Numbered from the stretch's first letter, positions 7,306-16,446 are shown. The stretch: DNA of 64,000 nt from an uncultured Acetatifactor sp. (GCA_910584865.1 CAJUCE010000025.1:1-64000); one strand, 5' to 3'. Program-made: numbers and translations. The notes: generated by a model not told the origin, from the letters alone.

Positions 7306-8820
7306 TCAATCATATATTTTTTGCCTGGTTATTTCATATTGATAACCATGCCCGCTTCCGATTTTGATATATGCCTCCACCGCATCGAAACAACCGTCCA
7401 TTCTGAACAATGAATTGCCCGGCGTTCTTCTGATATCGGCCTCTACCATATTCATAGCGCGTGCGGTAATCACCTCTGTATCGGTAAACATCATAAAAAT
7501 ACGCAAATAATCCTGATAACTCAGCCCTTCGCCTTCCTGCTCCTGATCCTGCAGTCCTCCCTCCATCGCAGCAAGCAGACCATAATGCCAACTTTCATCG
7601 TCTTTAAACAGCGGAACTTTGCCGCCTGCCAGAAGGGACTTCACATCATATACACTCTCTGCGAAGGCCCATGCCAGCAAAATGGCTCCTTCCAGAAGGG
7701 GCGTCAGCTCCGGCAGCATAATCAGCGTGCATACCAGCCCTGCCGCTACTTTTATCTCTCCGCGCTTTTTCTCGTTGGAAAGAAGGTACATAGCATTTGC
7801 GGCTTCCCGAAGTGCACATAATCTATTTGCCACCCCTTTCAGGTTCTCAACATCACTGTCTTTTCCGGCAATCAAGTATTCAATCTGATAGCGAAGGGCA
7901 TCTTCTTCCTCCTCCGCCCCATACCTTCCCATATATCGCAGCAAATATTCCTGGAAAATAAACCGCTCAATCAGCCCATCCACATCCCCCGGGCTTTCAT
8001 ATGCCATATTGCCCCGGTTAATTTCCCCCCGCTGCATTCTGTTCATTACCAAGTAGTCTGTATACAGAATATTCTTTGATATAGTTTCGCTATCCTCGAT
8101 TACCAGCTTTAAAATTCCCTGGCTCTTTTTTGCCTCCAGACTTTCTGTCGGATTCCGCAGTTCCAGCGTCTGCCATTCCTCCTCCGCCACCTCGATCTCC
8201 ATACCATCATATTCTTCTATCCATCCGTCAATCTGTTCATCCAATTCCCGCTTTTGGGCTTCTTCTTTCCCCTCCTCCATGCCGTTTACTTCCACCGCCT
8301 GCATCCACCCCTGAAGTTCCTGCAGCAAGTCTAAGCCGATGTCTGCTTTTACGGCTTCCACCGCACGTTTCCGAAATACTGCTCCTTTTTGATCTGTGAG
8401 TATGGATACTTTGGTCAGATTGGCCTGTTCCAACCTTAATGCCAGGAAATCCCTGTAGAACACATCGGAAAATAGAATATCCCCATATGACAGATTTTTG
8501 GTCAGATAGTTTTTGAGATGTGCTTCCGTATTCGCTTTACTGCACGATGCCGTACCATATGACGCATCTATGGCAAACAGATTATACTGTTTCATAAGTT
8601 CGCGATGATATTCCGCCATAATGCTCTGCAATCCGATATCCGCAACACACTCTGCCTCCAGTCTGGCGCCATTTCTTCGCGCCCCGTCTATCAGGGTCAG
8701 GCACAGCGACAGGATAACAGCAAGGCACAAAGCCAGGCACACTGTCAAATATGCATTATCAATCTGTTCCGCAGCACCATGGCCCTTCCTCTCACAGTAT
8801 ATAAATACCCTGTTTTTCAC
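7306..8820 (-). CDS. DUF5702 protein of the Tad locus (TadG-like)
   Basis: A 504-aa protein with one N-terminal membrane helix (residues about 22-45, AYLTVCLALCLAVILSLCLTL) and a large, mostly helical exterior. A second hydrophobic stretch lies near 365-400 (GLVCTLIMLPELTPLL). The composition and position match DUF5702 proteins of clostridial Tad loci, which occupy the place of TadG. It starts with GTG 7 nt after AGGAGG. The likely role is an envelope-anchored pilus assembly component. No catalytic motif was seen. Confidence 0.75.
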   Translation of the reverse strand: MKNRVFIYCERKGHGAAEQIDNAYLTVCLALCLAVILSLCLTLIDGARRNGARLEAECVADIGLQSIMAEYHRELMKQYNLFAIDASYGTASCSKANTEAHLKNYLTKNLSYGDILFSDVFYRDFLALRLEQANLTKVSILTDQKGAVFRKRAVEAVKADIGLDLLQELQGWMQAVEVNGMEEGKEEAQKRELDEQIDGWIEEYDGMEIEVAEEEWQTLELRNPTESLEAKKSQGILKLVIEDSETISKNILYTDYLVMNRMQRGEINRGNMAYESPGDVDGLIERFIFQEYLLRYMGRYGAEEEEDALRYQIEYLIAGKDSDVENLKGVANRLCALREAANAMYLLSNEKKRGEIKVAAGLVCTLIMLPELTPLLEGAILLAWAFAESVYDVKSLLAGGKVPLFKDDESWHYGLLAAMEGGLQDQEQEGEGLSYQDYLRIFMMFTDTEVITARAMNMVEADIRRTPGNSLFRMDGCFDAVEAYIKIGSGHGYQYEITRQKIYD

Positions 8821-8864
8821 ATTGACTCCTCCTGCCGCCGTATGATCCTTACGCCTGCCGCACC

Positions 8865-9041
8865 TCAGACTTTGTTCGTCTGGGAAGTAATCTTATTGAA
8901 TATGGTATTTACCACCTGCGTAATCTGAGATTTAAACAAAATAACGAGTCCTACAAGTACGACAATAATCAATATAATTTCCACTGTACCCATTCCGTCT
9001 TCTTCCGTAATAAATTGTCTCATTCCTTTCAGCTGATTCAT
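8865..9041 (-). CDS. Flp1 family type IVb pilin
   Basis: This 58-aa gene was found by reading the gap between the DUF5702 and tadC genes. The product has a short charged leader, then GMGTVEIILIIVVLVGLV, where the glycine before MGTVE is the expected prepilin cleavage site and the glutamate the conserved Glu5 of mature pilins. The rest is one hydrophobic helix and a short polar tail. AGAGGAAAG precedes the ATG. It lies inside the Tad operon between the machinery and the minor pilins, so it is the likely major subunit of the fibre. Confidence 0.9.
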   Translation of the reverse strand: MNQLKGMRQFITEEDGMGTVEIILIIVVLVGLVILFKSQITQVVNTIFNKITSQTNKV

Positions 9042-9088
9042 CTTTCCTCTCTTTCTGCTGTTTCACAGCCTTTGCCTGTTTTCATACT

Positions 9089-10528
9089 TCACATACTCGA
9101 AAACGCCGGAACCATTATCATTGCCATCACCACTGCCAACATCAGCACCATCGGTACCAAAAGTTTTGTTCCCGCCTCCTCTCCCAGCCTTTTGCTCTGT
9201 TGCAGGCGCTCCTCCGCAGATTTCTCTGCTTCTTCCCGAAGCCGTTCCAGAAGCGTACTGTTTCCTCTCTTCAAATTTTGTGCCAGCAGGGTACTCAGCC
9301 TGATATATTCCTGCAGCCCGGTTCTTCTTCCGAAATGTTCATAGGATTGCCCTTCCGAAATACCCGAGTGCAACTCCCGACAGGTGTACAATACCTCTTC
9401 ATATGCCGGCGAAGCTCTCTCTCCGCTTCTGCATTTTGCTTCATAATCTCCGGCTATCTTCTGAAAAGCCCCCCTGATTGTCATTCCGGCCCCCACGAAC
9501 AGAACCAGTTTATGCACAATCTCCGGATATTCCTGTCTGAGGCTTCTCTTTCTTTTTTCCAGCTGCTCATGTAAGTCCCTGTCCAAAAGCAGAAACACAA
9601 GAACAGCAGTAAGCATGGCCGCTCCCCACAAAAGCAGACTGTTATCCTCCACAATCTGTTGCCATTGAATCTCTTCTCCCTGCCATTCTTGCGGCAGCCA
9701 CCAGGTTTCTTCCTCCAGACTATCGCTCTGCGACTGCCGCAGCATCTCCTCCATCTCTCTGTATAGCTGCTCTTCCTCCGAAAGAATGACAGGAACCACC
9801 CTCACCGGAATCGCTTCCTCTCTCTCGTATCCGCCATACCGTATCTTCGCAAAGAGAGTCACTTCCTGCTCCTCTTCCAAAGAAAACACCTGGCCCGTGT
9901 CCCCTAAAATGCCCGGCTCACTGCTCTTCCAGCTCACATGCATCGGATAGTCTCCGTATTGTTCCTGCAAATGAAGATCAGAAGTGATTTCATGCAGACT
10001 TGTATTTTTTCCCAATATGTACCCCGGCAGCTCTTCCACAAACGCTTCCGTCAAGGCTGCAATCTCCTCCTCAGGCAACAGGCGCGGCTCCACTTCTATC
10101 CTGAAATCCATCTGCTGCTGTCCATAGCCAGCTTCCAGACTTACCTCCAGTCCGCCGTCCAGATAGCTCCTTCTGGCGATCCCTCCTCCCTCTCCCAAAA
10201 TCACCTGACTGTCTGTACTTACCTTTGCTGCCGCTCCAATAAATGTACCTGCGAATATAACTGCCAGACAAAGCGACGCCTTTTTTACATAATATTCGGT
10301 TTTCAAGCACTCCCGGGATTCCCCCGGATAGAGCTGTACCAGATCTTTTTCCACCTGAGGAGATGAAAAAAGTCTCGAAAAACGGCGGCAGCTTTTCTTG
10401 TAAAGATACATCGCCATCTTATAGAAAGGTTTCAGCAACGTAGCTGTGCCAGGCGCCGGCTCTTCCCTACGGGCCAGACACATGATAATCAAAAAGCCTC
10501 CTGCCAATACCAATGTAATCCAATACAT
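9089..10528 (-). CDS. tadC: TadC-like type II secretion F-domain membrane protein with exterior insert
   Basis: About 479 residues. The C-terminal third (from about 315) is a typical GspF/TadC platform domain: a helix, the basic EIVHKLVLFVGAGMTIRGAF segment, and a terminal helix LLVPMVLMLAVVMAMIMVP. Unusually, between the helix near 80-100 and that region lies an insert of about 200 residues that would face outside. Its VSWKSSEPGILGDTGQVF resembles degenerate bacterial Ig-like domains. The ATG at 10528 follows GGGGGTG and lies 11 nt after tadB, so the 29 codons before it are rejected. It should form the inner-membrane platform with TadB. Confidence 0.85.
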   Translation of the reverse strand: MYWITLVLAGGFLIIMCLARREEPAPGTATLLKPFYKMAMYLYKKSCRRFSRLFSSPQVEKDLVQLYPGESRECLKTEYYVKKASLCLAVIFAGTFIGAAAKVSTDSQVILGEGGGIARRSYLDGGLEVSLEAGYGQQQMDFRIEVEPRLLPEEEIAALTEAFVEELPGYILGKNTSLHEITSDLHLQEQYGDYPMHVSWKSSEPGILGDTGQVFSLEEEQEVTLFAKIRYGGYEREEAIPVRVVPVILSEEEQLYREMEEMLRQSQSDSLEEETWWLPQEWQGEEIQWQQIVEDNSLLLWGAAMLTAVLVFLLLDRDLHEQLEKRKRSLRQEYPEIVHKLVLFVGAGMTIRGAFQKIAGDYEAKCRSGERASPAYEEVLYTCRELHSGISEGQSYEHFGRRTGLQEYIRLSTLLAQNLKRGNSTLLERLREEAEKSAEERLQQSKRLGEEAGTKLLVPMVLMLAVVMAMIMVPAFSSM

Positions 10529-10539
10529 CTCAGCACCCC

Positions 10540-11310
10540 CTATGCCATCCGGGCTACAATTCCCTTCATGATATGTTCTCCCAACAGATACGCTCCCAGG
10601 TAAACGGCAAGACATCCTGTCATAATCACCGCTCCTGTCAGATTATGATAGAGAGAGTCGAAATACCCTCTGTTACCCATATTAATGTAAAGTAATATTC
10701 CAAAAGGCATCACCTTCATGATCGCCAGCTCCATCTTCTTCCCTCCCAGCAGCATCTGTATCTCCTGGCGCAATTCGATCTGCTTCCCGATCTGCCCTGC
10801 AGAGCTTCTGATAATCTCTGTCATATTTCCTCCGTTTCTTTTTGCAAGTGCAAAAATCTGGGCAAATTGTTCGATATCTTCACATCCGCTTCTATCAGCC
10901 AGATCAGACAGAAGTTCCTCCAGCGAAATATTAATGTGCAATCCTCTCTTTATAAAATTCAGCTCTCTGCAAATCAAAGCTTCCTCCCCATACATCAGAA
11001 GCATATCCTGCCTGCATTCCAGAAACGCATTTTCAACAGAATATCCTGCCTGCAGCGAAGCCGCAACCGCCAGTATACATTCCCGAAATTGGGCAGCCAG
11101 CTCCTGCTGCTGTTTCTCAGCCCTGCGCCTTCCCGTCTGCCAAAATGCTGCCGTGCCGATAACGGAAAGAGGAATCATCGCCCAGACGCTGCGATAGAAA
11201 AAATATGCGAAAAGACCTGTTATACCTATACAAATCAGCGCGGTTCCTGTCTTCTCTCCTCTTTTCCAGCGACATTTATGATAATCCGGCCGCTTTAAGC
11301 TTGTGTCCAT
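10540..11310 (-). CDS. tadB: TadB-like type II secretion F-domain membrane protein
   Basis: A 256-aa platform protein. Two N-terminal helices (about residues 22-56) are followed by a cytoplasmic T2SSF domain with FRECILAVAASLQAGYSVENAF and FALAKRNGGNMTEIIRSSAGQI, and a final pair of helices (from about 195). TadB pairs with TadC to couple the TadA motor to pilin extraction. The start codon lies within the 3' end of tadA (35-nt overlap), which implies translational coupling, and tadC follows 11 nt downstream. The SD is GGGGGT. Confidence 0.9.
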   Translation of the reverse strand: MDTSLKRPDYHKCRWKRGEKTGTALICIGITGLFAYFFYRSVWAMIPLSVIGTAAFWQTGRRRAEKQQQELAAQFRECILAVAASLQAGYSVENAFLECRQDMLLMYGEEALICRELNFIKRGLHINISLEELLSDLADRSGCEDIEQFAQIFALAKRNGGNMTEIIRSSAGQIGKQIELRQEIQMLLGGKKMELAIMKVMPFGILLYINMGNRGYFDSLYHNLTGAVIMTGCLAVYLGAYLLGEHIMKGIVARMA

Positions 11311-12493
11311 GCATCAATACCCCCTTTCTCTCCAGTTTTCCAAGCACATGCCCGTCTTTATCCTCCCCTGTCTCCTCAAAAAGGAACAAAGGGTTCAATT
11401 GAATCTCCTGATTCTCACAGCCTGTCAATTCCGTAATCTCCAGCACCTTTCTCGATTTATCCCGCAGCCTTCCCAGATGAACGATCAGATCAACTCCTGA
11501 TGCAATCTGTTGCCTGATAGCCGCCAGAGGAAGCTCCATCCCCATCAGCACCATATTTTCCAGTCTGGCCAGCATGTCCCTGCCGCTGTTGGCATGTCCG
11601 GTGGACATACTTCCGTCATGACCTGTATTCATGGCCTGCAGCATGTCCAATGCCTCTGCGCCGCGGACTTCCCCCACCACGATTCTGTCCGGCCGCATCC
11701 GCAGCGAAGATCTGATTAATTCCCGTATTGTGATCTCCCGACAGCCTTCCACATTGCTGTTTCTCGTCTCCAGCTGTACCAGATTGGGAAGGCCCTGCAG
11801 TTGAAGTTCTGCGCTGTCTTCAATCGTTATGACCCGTTCCTCCGCAGGAATATAATGCGACAGCACATTCAGAAATGTCGTTTTCCCGCTTCCCGTACCT
11901 CCGCTGATAAAGATATTATATTTGGATTTCACCAGCTTCTTTAGAAAATCCGCAGCCTCGGATGAAATGGATTGAATCTCAAGCAGGCGTTCCATTGTAA
12001 TCGGTTTATCCGGAAAACGCCGGATCGTGACAATGGGGCCGTTCAAAGCAATGGGATTCATGACAATATTGACTCTGGAACCATCCGGCAATCTTGCATC
12101 TACTATGGGCGATGCCTCATTCACCACACGGTTGCATCCTGCCACAATCTGCTGAATCACGTCCTGGAGCTTTTCTGTGGATTCAAAACCGATCTCCAGT
12201 TCCCGTAGTCTGCCGTTCTGTTCCACGAAAATATGGTCTTTCCCGTTAATCATGATCTCTGTAACCGAACTGTCCTCTACAAATATCTGAAGAATATCCA
12301 GCCTCCGCAGCGAATCAAACAATTCCTTTTTCAGCTGTCTGCGCATCTCCACCGGCCAGACAGCCAGACTCTTTTCTTCCAGAATCACCTCATCTATCGT
12401 ATCTTCCACTTCCGCATCAGTATAATCTTTTACAAAATCCATCCTCTCCTGTACTTTTCCGCGAAGCTCCTTTTTTATATCCGTATATTCCAC
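11276..12493 (-). CDS. tadA: TadA/CpaF secretion ATPase
   Basis: A 405-aa member of the CpaF branch of VirB11/GspE hexameric ATPases, which powers assembly of Flp pili from the cytoplasmic face. Visible features are the N-terminal domain with SSVTEIMINGKDHIFVEQNG, Walker A GGTGSGKTTF near residue 190, the Asp box ITIEDSAELQL, the PDRIVVGEVRGAEALDMLQAMNTGHDG Walker B/His region in pieces, and STGHAN. Length is normal for the family. It overlaps the tadZ end by 19 nt and the tadB start by 35 nt, so the set is translationally coupled. Confidence 0.96.
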   Translation of the reverse strand: MEYTDIKKELRGKVQERMDFVKDYTDAEVEDTIDEVILEEKSLAVWPVEMRRQLKKELFDSLRRLDILQIFVEDSSVTEIMINGKDHIFVEQNGRLRELEIGFESTEKLQDVIQQIVAGCNRVVNEASPIVDARLPDGSRVNIVMNPIALNGPIVTIRRFPDKPITMERLLEIQSISSEAADFLKKLVKSKYNIFISGGTGSGKTTFLNVLSHYIPAEERVITIEDSAELQLQGLPNLVQLETRNSNVEGCREITIRELIRSSLRMRPDRIVVGEVRGAEALDMLQAMNTGHDGSMSTGHANSGRDMLARLENMVLMGMELPLAAIRQQIASGVDLIVHLGRLRDKSRKVLEITELTGCENQEIQLNPLFLFEETGEDKDGHVLGKLERKGVLMHGHKLKAAGLS

Positions 12494-13515
12494 TCATCCG
12501 CCTCCTTTCTCTGATCCTCCTCGATCTCCCTGACCAGTCCCTTTACCAAATTCGCCAGGTCACCCTTTGTCAACTGTTCCAGCTCCTCCGGTAATCTCCG
12601 AATATGAGACAGGCTAAGGCGCTTCGTCTTGCCCAATACATCTCCGAATTCATATAGTGCCAGTATTTGTTCATATTGCAGAAGCTTACTCTGTGCAATC
12701 CTGTCCTCCCTTGTCAACGTATATATTCTGGCGCACTGTCTGAGGATCTCGAACAGCCCCTGCATACTCTCGCTCAGATCCAAAACCACATATTCATACT
12801 CCTCCAGTTCCTCAATCTTCTGCAGTAACCCCAGCCATTCCGATACCGTGATCGTAAGCAGATTCTGTCCTGATTTCATGGGTGGTATGTACGCAAGCCT
12901 TCCCTTATGCTTCAGCATAGTCTGCAGTCTCAACCTGAATTTATCCTTCTGCGCATTGAGAAAATACAGCAGGTCCGCCATATCCAGACTCTGCATATCC
13001 GGTACAAGCTCGGCACATCCCGCGTAATGTTCGAAATTCAGATAAAGTGTGGGGTGCTTTTCTGCAAGCATCAAACTCAATGTAATCGCAAAGGAAGTCT
13101 GCATGGTTCTCCTCACCGGAGAATAATTCCCTATAAACACAGTCTTGCGGTTCGTCCGCAGCATGGGCATCTGGTCACCGGCAACTTCCATGTAAATACC
13201 CAAAAGCTGTTTCAAAATCTCCTCGGCCGCCTGGTACTTATCTACATAGAATATATCCTCCCATTTCATAACGCCGCTCTCGTTTAATACCACCAGCCTC
13301 CCCGGGCTAAGCTTCCTGACCTCCTGACTATAGGCCGCCTCCGCCACCACCAGCATCGCAATCTCGGTTATCTCCGTATTCAGCATATTATCCACATTTG
13401 TATAGGTGTGCAGCTCCCATGGCAGATTGTTATGTCTTCGCAAAAATTCCGACATCAACTGCGCAAATTCTTCTTCCGTGTCACACAGCACCATAATTTT
13501 ACGAACCTTTTTCAA
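12475..13515 (-). CDS. tadZ: TadZ/CpaE-like localisation protein with degenerate P-loop
   Basis: A 346-aa protein with a receiver-like N-terminal region (KIMVLCDTEEEFAQLM, residues 5-110) followed by a MinD/ParA-like half beginning near 125 (TVFIGNYSPVRRTMQTSFAITLS in pieces). The deviant Walker A lysine pattern KGGxGKT is replaced by YSPVRRTMQTS, so ATP binding is probably altered or lost. TadZ/CpaE proteins place the pilus machine at a pole. It overlaps tadV by 4 nt and tadA by 19 nt, as expected for this operon. Confidence 0.85.
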   Translation of the reverse strand: MKKVRKIMVLCDTEEEFAQLMSEFLRRHNNLPWELHTYTNVDNMLNTEITEIAMLVVAEAAYSQEVRKLSPGRLVVLNESGVMKWEDIFYVDKYQAAEEILKQLLGIYMEVAGDQMPMLRTNRKTVFIGNYSPVRRTMQTSFAITLSLMLAEKHPTLYLNFEHYAGCAELVPDMQSLDMADLLYFLNAQKDKFRLRLQTMLKHKGRLAYIPPMKSGQNLLTITVSEWLGLLQKIEELEEYEYVVLDLSESMQGLFEILRQCARIYTLTREDRIAQSKLLQYEQILALYEFGDVLGKTKRLSLSHIRRLPEELEQLTKGDLANLVKGLVREIEEDQRKEADEWNIRI

Positions 13516-14018
13516 TATACACCTCCCAAATACAGCAGTATACTGATCAGAACCGGACCGGACAGGCAGATCCCTGCAGAATGCCTCTCCCCTTTCACAT
13601 CCCGATAGAGCTGCCAGCGCCTCCCCGCTATTACCTCTGTAAGATATCCTGTCAGATATCGCATTCTATCCCTGAAAGTATGATTTCTCCACATTTTTAT
13701 AATGGAAATAACTGCTGCGACAAACAACGAACAAAATAAGAATGCCAGAACCTTTTCGAATGGCAGATAGCCTGCCGTCACACCTAAAAGCTTCACATCT
13801 CCCGCCCCAAGGCCTCCGATTTTGAAAAAAGGGTACAACAATAACATGACCAGCAATGCCTGTCCCAGATAAAACAGAACACCGGACATACCGTTCCATG
13901 AACGCCATCCAATCCCCGATATCGCCGTCAGCAAAATCAGATAATTGGGGACTCTCCTGTCTCTGTAATCATAACCGCAGGCAGCCGTCAAAAGTACACA
14001 TAACGCCGCCAAATACAT
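13512..14018 (-). CDS. tadV: TadV/CpaA prepilin peptidase
   Basis: A 168-aa membrane aspartic peptidase. The first catalytic aspartate is in GYDYRDRRVPN near residue 17, and the second in GGLGAGDVKLLG (GxGD) near residue 72. It should cut the leader of the Flp1 pilin and the TadE-like proteins. It is the first gene after the promoter at 14128-14156, with SD AAGGAGAGG. The downstream tadZ start overlaps its stop. Confidence 0.92.
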   Translation of the reverse strand: MYLAALCVLLTAACGYDYRDRRVPNYLILLTAISGIGWRSWNGMSGVLFYLGQALLVMLLLYPFFKIGGLGAGDVKLLGVTAGYLPFEKVLAFLFCSLFVAAVISIIKMWRNHTFRDRMRYLTGYLTEVIAGRRWQLYRDVKGERHSAGICLSGPVLISILLYLGGVY

Positions 14019-14127
14019 CCTCTCCTTTTCCTTAACATAGTACCTGAACTCCGAGGCGAAATCTGCCTCCTGAATTAACTGAATATCCGAACTCCGTTGA
14101 AATATATGATTGTTATGTTATAAATGC

Positions 14128-14156
14128 ATTATAGCGAATGTATGGCCGGATTTCAA
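14128..14156 (-). promoter_or_regulatory. Sigma-A promoter of the Tad operon
   Basis: On the minus strand TTGAAA, a 17-nt spacer and TATAAT lie about 110 nt upstream of tadV. No terminator-like hairpin with a T run was noticed in the leader. The genes from tadV to the FHA gene are tightly packed, so one long transcript is plausible. Confidence 0.8.
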
Positions 14157-14192
14157 GAGGCAAAACCCAAAAAGTTATTTTTTGTAAAAAAC

Positions 14193-14387
14193 CTACAAAA
14201 GTTTATAAATACCAATGCCGTAAAGTACCAGCAGCCCCGGAAATCCAAGGATTCCGGATGTCAAAACAGTTACCGCATTGATGCCTACACCCAAAGAAAT
14301 CCCTGCTTTCTCCAGTGCGGCATTCACAAAATAAATCGCTATGGTACCCAGAATACTTCTCATGACCAGATTTATAACTTTCTCCAT
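14193..14387 (-). CDS. Pro-sigma-K processing inhibitor BofA family protein
   Basis: A 64-aa membrane protein with two hydrophobic segments and the family-specific C-terminal INAVTVLTSGILGFPGLLVL. In Bacillus, BofA sits in the forespore outer membrane and restrains the SpoIVFB protease that activates sigma-K; a close homologue here points to a spore-forming ancestry. The ATG at 14387 follows GGAGG by 5 nt; the GTG four codons earlier is unlikely because it precedes that SD. It is divergent from the YaaL-like gene, recalling the recR-yaaL-bofA neighbourhood of Bacillus. Confidence 0.9.
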   Translation of the reverse strand: MEKVINLVMRSILGTIAIYFVNAALEKAGISLGVGINAVTVLTSGILGFPGLLVLYGIGIYKLL

Positions 14388-14569
14388 ATCTTCCTCCACG
14401 GCACAAAATCTATTGCAAGGACTGCTTTATACAATATACATATGTCCGACAAACAAGAATATGCGCAAAAAACGACATTCACTAATTTTTCCAATACTGG
14501 AATATTTTTCATTTTCCATGCCTATACTTTTAACGAAACTACTTACCTATTTGGAAAGGATTGCTTGTT

Positions 14570-14866
14570 ATGAAAATGTATTTCAGTCAGAAAGTCGGAA
14601 CAGATGATACGACAGGAGAAGATTATTCCCCCCTGCCTCTGAAAGTTTCCATAGAAAAAACCCGGCAGGCCCTTAATGATGCCTACGCGGGTTTTGACAA
14701 TGCCTTGGAAATTGATTTGATTGACAGCTATATTTATGAGATTAACTCACTCCAAAAAAGATACAAGCATTTAACGGACCTGGCTGCCGCCGAACCGGCT
14801 CCCCAGGAAGAATCCTTACGCAAGTATTCCCCGGTTCGAGCCCTGGTCAGCCATGTTCTCGGTTAA
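14570..14866 (+). CDS. YaaL/DUF2508 family protein
   Basis: A 98-aa soluble protein with the DUF2508 pattern: KVSIEKTRQALNDAYAGFDNALEIDLIDSYIYE in pieces, followed by INSLQKRYKHL. Function is unknown in the family. The ATG at 14570 has AAAGGA upstream; a TTG three codons earlier was rejected. It is one of few plus-strand genes here. Its last 51 nt overlap the 3' end of fliS on the other strand, and it is divergent from the bofA-like gene, its usual genomic partner. Confidence 0.83.
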   Translation: MKMYFSQKVGTDDTTGEDYSPLPLKVSIEKTRQALNDAYAGFDNALEIDLIDSYIYEINSLQKRYKHLTDLAAAEPAPQEESLRKYSPVRALVSHVLG

Positions 14867-15292
14867 AGTATTTCTTCCATACGTCAGCCCGGCATATACT
14901 GTTTGGGAATTATTCATCACCGGCCCGGCACTGTTGCTCGCTGCGATCTGCCCGTAAGCATCCCGCAACGGCACGATCACACGCCTGATCTCAGCCAAAG
15001 GCTCCCTGTCACGGCGCTGTTCTCCCCGTGCCAGTCTCCTGAGGCAAAACATATACAACCGCTGCAATGTCGGCGCCGGTTCATAATGAAGCTCCAATGA
15101 TCCCAGCAACTCGTTCAGACACCCCCTGCTCTTCCGGACAGCCTCCCTGAAAAGCACGGTATCCCCTGCCTCCAATGCTTCTTCTGCATCCTCCAGATAG
15201 CAAAGCAGCATCTCATATAGTATTACCGCCAATTCCGTCGGATTTGCCTGCGCAATTCTGAACGTAAACCGCTGTCTGTCTTCTTTTTTCAT
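14816..15292 (-). CDS. fliS: Flagellar export chaperone FliS
   Basis: A 158-aa helical protein of the FliS family, which binds the C-terminus of flagellin in the cytosol and prevents premature polymerisation. Family features are the N-terminal ANPTELAVILYEMLLCYLEDA and the later ELLGSLELHYEPAPTLQRLYMF segments, given here in parts. It is about 30 residues longer than typical FliS because of a polar tail, the coding region of which overlaps the YaaL-like gene. It follows the flagellin gene by 20 nt. Confidence 0.88.
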   Translation of the reverse strand: MKKEDRQRFTFRIAQANPTELAVILYEMLLCYLEDAEEALEAGDTVLFREAVRKSRGCLNELLGSLELHYEPAPTLQRLYMFCLRRLARGEQRRDREPLAEIRRVIVPLRDAYGQIAASNSAGPVMNNSQTVYAGLTYGRNTLTENMADQGSNRGILA

Positions 15293-15312
15293 ATCGCTCT
15301 CTCAGTCTTTTT

Positions 15313-16446
15313 TTACTGCAGCAGCTGCAACACCTGGGAAGGTCTCTCATTAGCCTGCGCCAGCATGGAAGTTGCCGCCTGTGTCATCACCTGATAGGTG
15401 GTATAGTTGGTCATCTCCTCCGCCATATCCACATCCATGATACGGGAATAGGCCGCCGTCATATTCTCGGAGGTAACATCCAGCGTGTTAATGGTGGATT
15501 CCAGTCTGTTCTGATAAGCCCCCAGCCGGCCTCTGATGCTGGAAATAAACTGAATCGCACCGTCTATTCTGTCGATAGCTTCCGTGGCCGCCTTTTCGGT
15601 CTTCACATCCAGTTTTTCTATGCCCATTTCTCTCAGGGAAATCTCGGGAATATCGATGGCCATTACCTGTCCTTCATTGGCACCCACCTGAATAATCATA
15701 GGGCCGATTCCCGTAGCATCGATCTCCAGATCCGGGACGGTAACAGGAACACTTCCTCCCTCCAATACGCTCGTTAAATCCAGCGTCATCTCGAAACCAT
15801 TCACGCCCTGAATCGTCACCAAATTATCCCTTATGCTGGCCGTAGCCCCATCCGGGAAACCGCCGTTCGTCAGATCGGCCTTCACGGTATACCGCTCGCT
15901 TTCATTGGCAGGCATGGGATTTTCCTCAATAACCAATTCCTTGATATTGTAAATCTTCGCTGTCACATTTCTGGAATAGGAACTGACCTTCACGTCCAGA
16001 TTGCCGTTCACATATCCCTTCTGAGAGAATTCGCCATTCAGCAGACGCTGTCCGTTAAATTCCGTAACGGTAGCTACCCTGTCGATTTCTTCCGTGAGCT
16101 GATCCACTTCCTCCTGGATCACCTTCCTGTCGCTCTCAGACTCCGGGCCATTCGCCGCCTTGATGGCGAGTTCGTTGAGACGCTGCAGCATCTCGCTGAT
16201 CTCGGACATTGCCCCGTCCGCCGTCTCAATGATGGAAACTCCGTCGCCTGCGCTCTGATTTGCAACGGACAGACCCTCCAGCTGGGCGTCCATCCGCTTG
16301 GCCATAGCCAGCCCTGCCGGATTATCCTTCGCGGCATTGATCTTCAATCCCGACGAAAGCCTCTCAATGGATTTCGACAGCAGATTATCATTGTTCGCCA
16401 GTTTGTTATTCGCAAGCATTGCAGACACATTGTAATTAATTCTCAT
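15313..16446 (-). CDS. Flagellin
   Basis: A 377-aa flagellin. The conserved N-terminal D0/D1 region begins MRINYNVSAMLANNKLA and contains LSSGLKINAAKDNPAGLAMAKRM in pieces. The C-terminal D1/D0 region contains SRIMDVDMAEEMTNYTTYQV and ends LAQANERPSQVLQLLQ. About 130 central residues (from about 150 to 280) form a variable domain. It starts 4 nt after the DUF6240 gene with its SD inside the intervening stretch, and fliS follows, giving a filament module. No other flagellar genes are in the window. Confidence 0.97.
   Translation of the reverse strand: MRINYNVSAMLANNKLANNDNLLSKSIERLSSGLKINAAKDNPAGLAMAKRMDAQLEGLSVANQSAGDGVSIIETADGAMSEISEMLQRLNELAIKAANGPESESDRKVIQEEVDQLTEEIDRVATVTEFNGQRLLNGEFSQKGYVNGNLDVKVSSYSRNVTAKIYNIKELVIEENPMPANESERYTVKADLTNGGFPDGATASIRDNLVTIQGVNGFEMTLDLTSVLEGGSVPVTVPDLEIDATGIGPMIIQVGANEGQVMAIDIPEISLREMGIEKLDVKTEKAATEAIDRIDGAIQFISSIRGRLGAYQNRLESTINTLDVTSENMTAAYSRIMDVDMAEEMTNYTTYQVMTQAATSMLAQANERPSQVLQLLQ

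Noticed and set aside
6945..7313. 122-codon minus-strand frame overlapping the tadE-like gene start
   Set aside because: It shares DNA with the leader of the tadE-like gene but loses sense within the pilin helix region; the frame containing MTVEASIALP is the real one.
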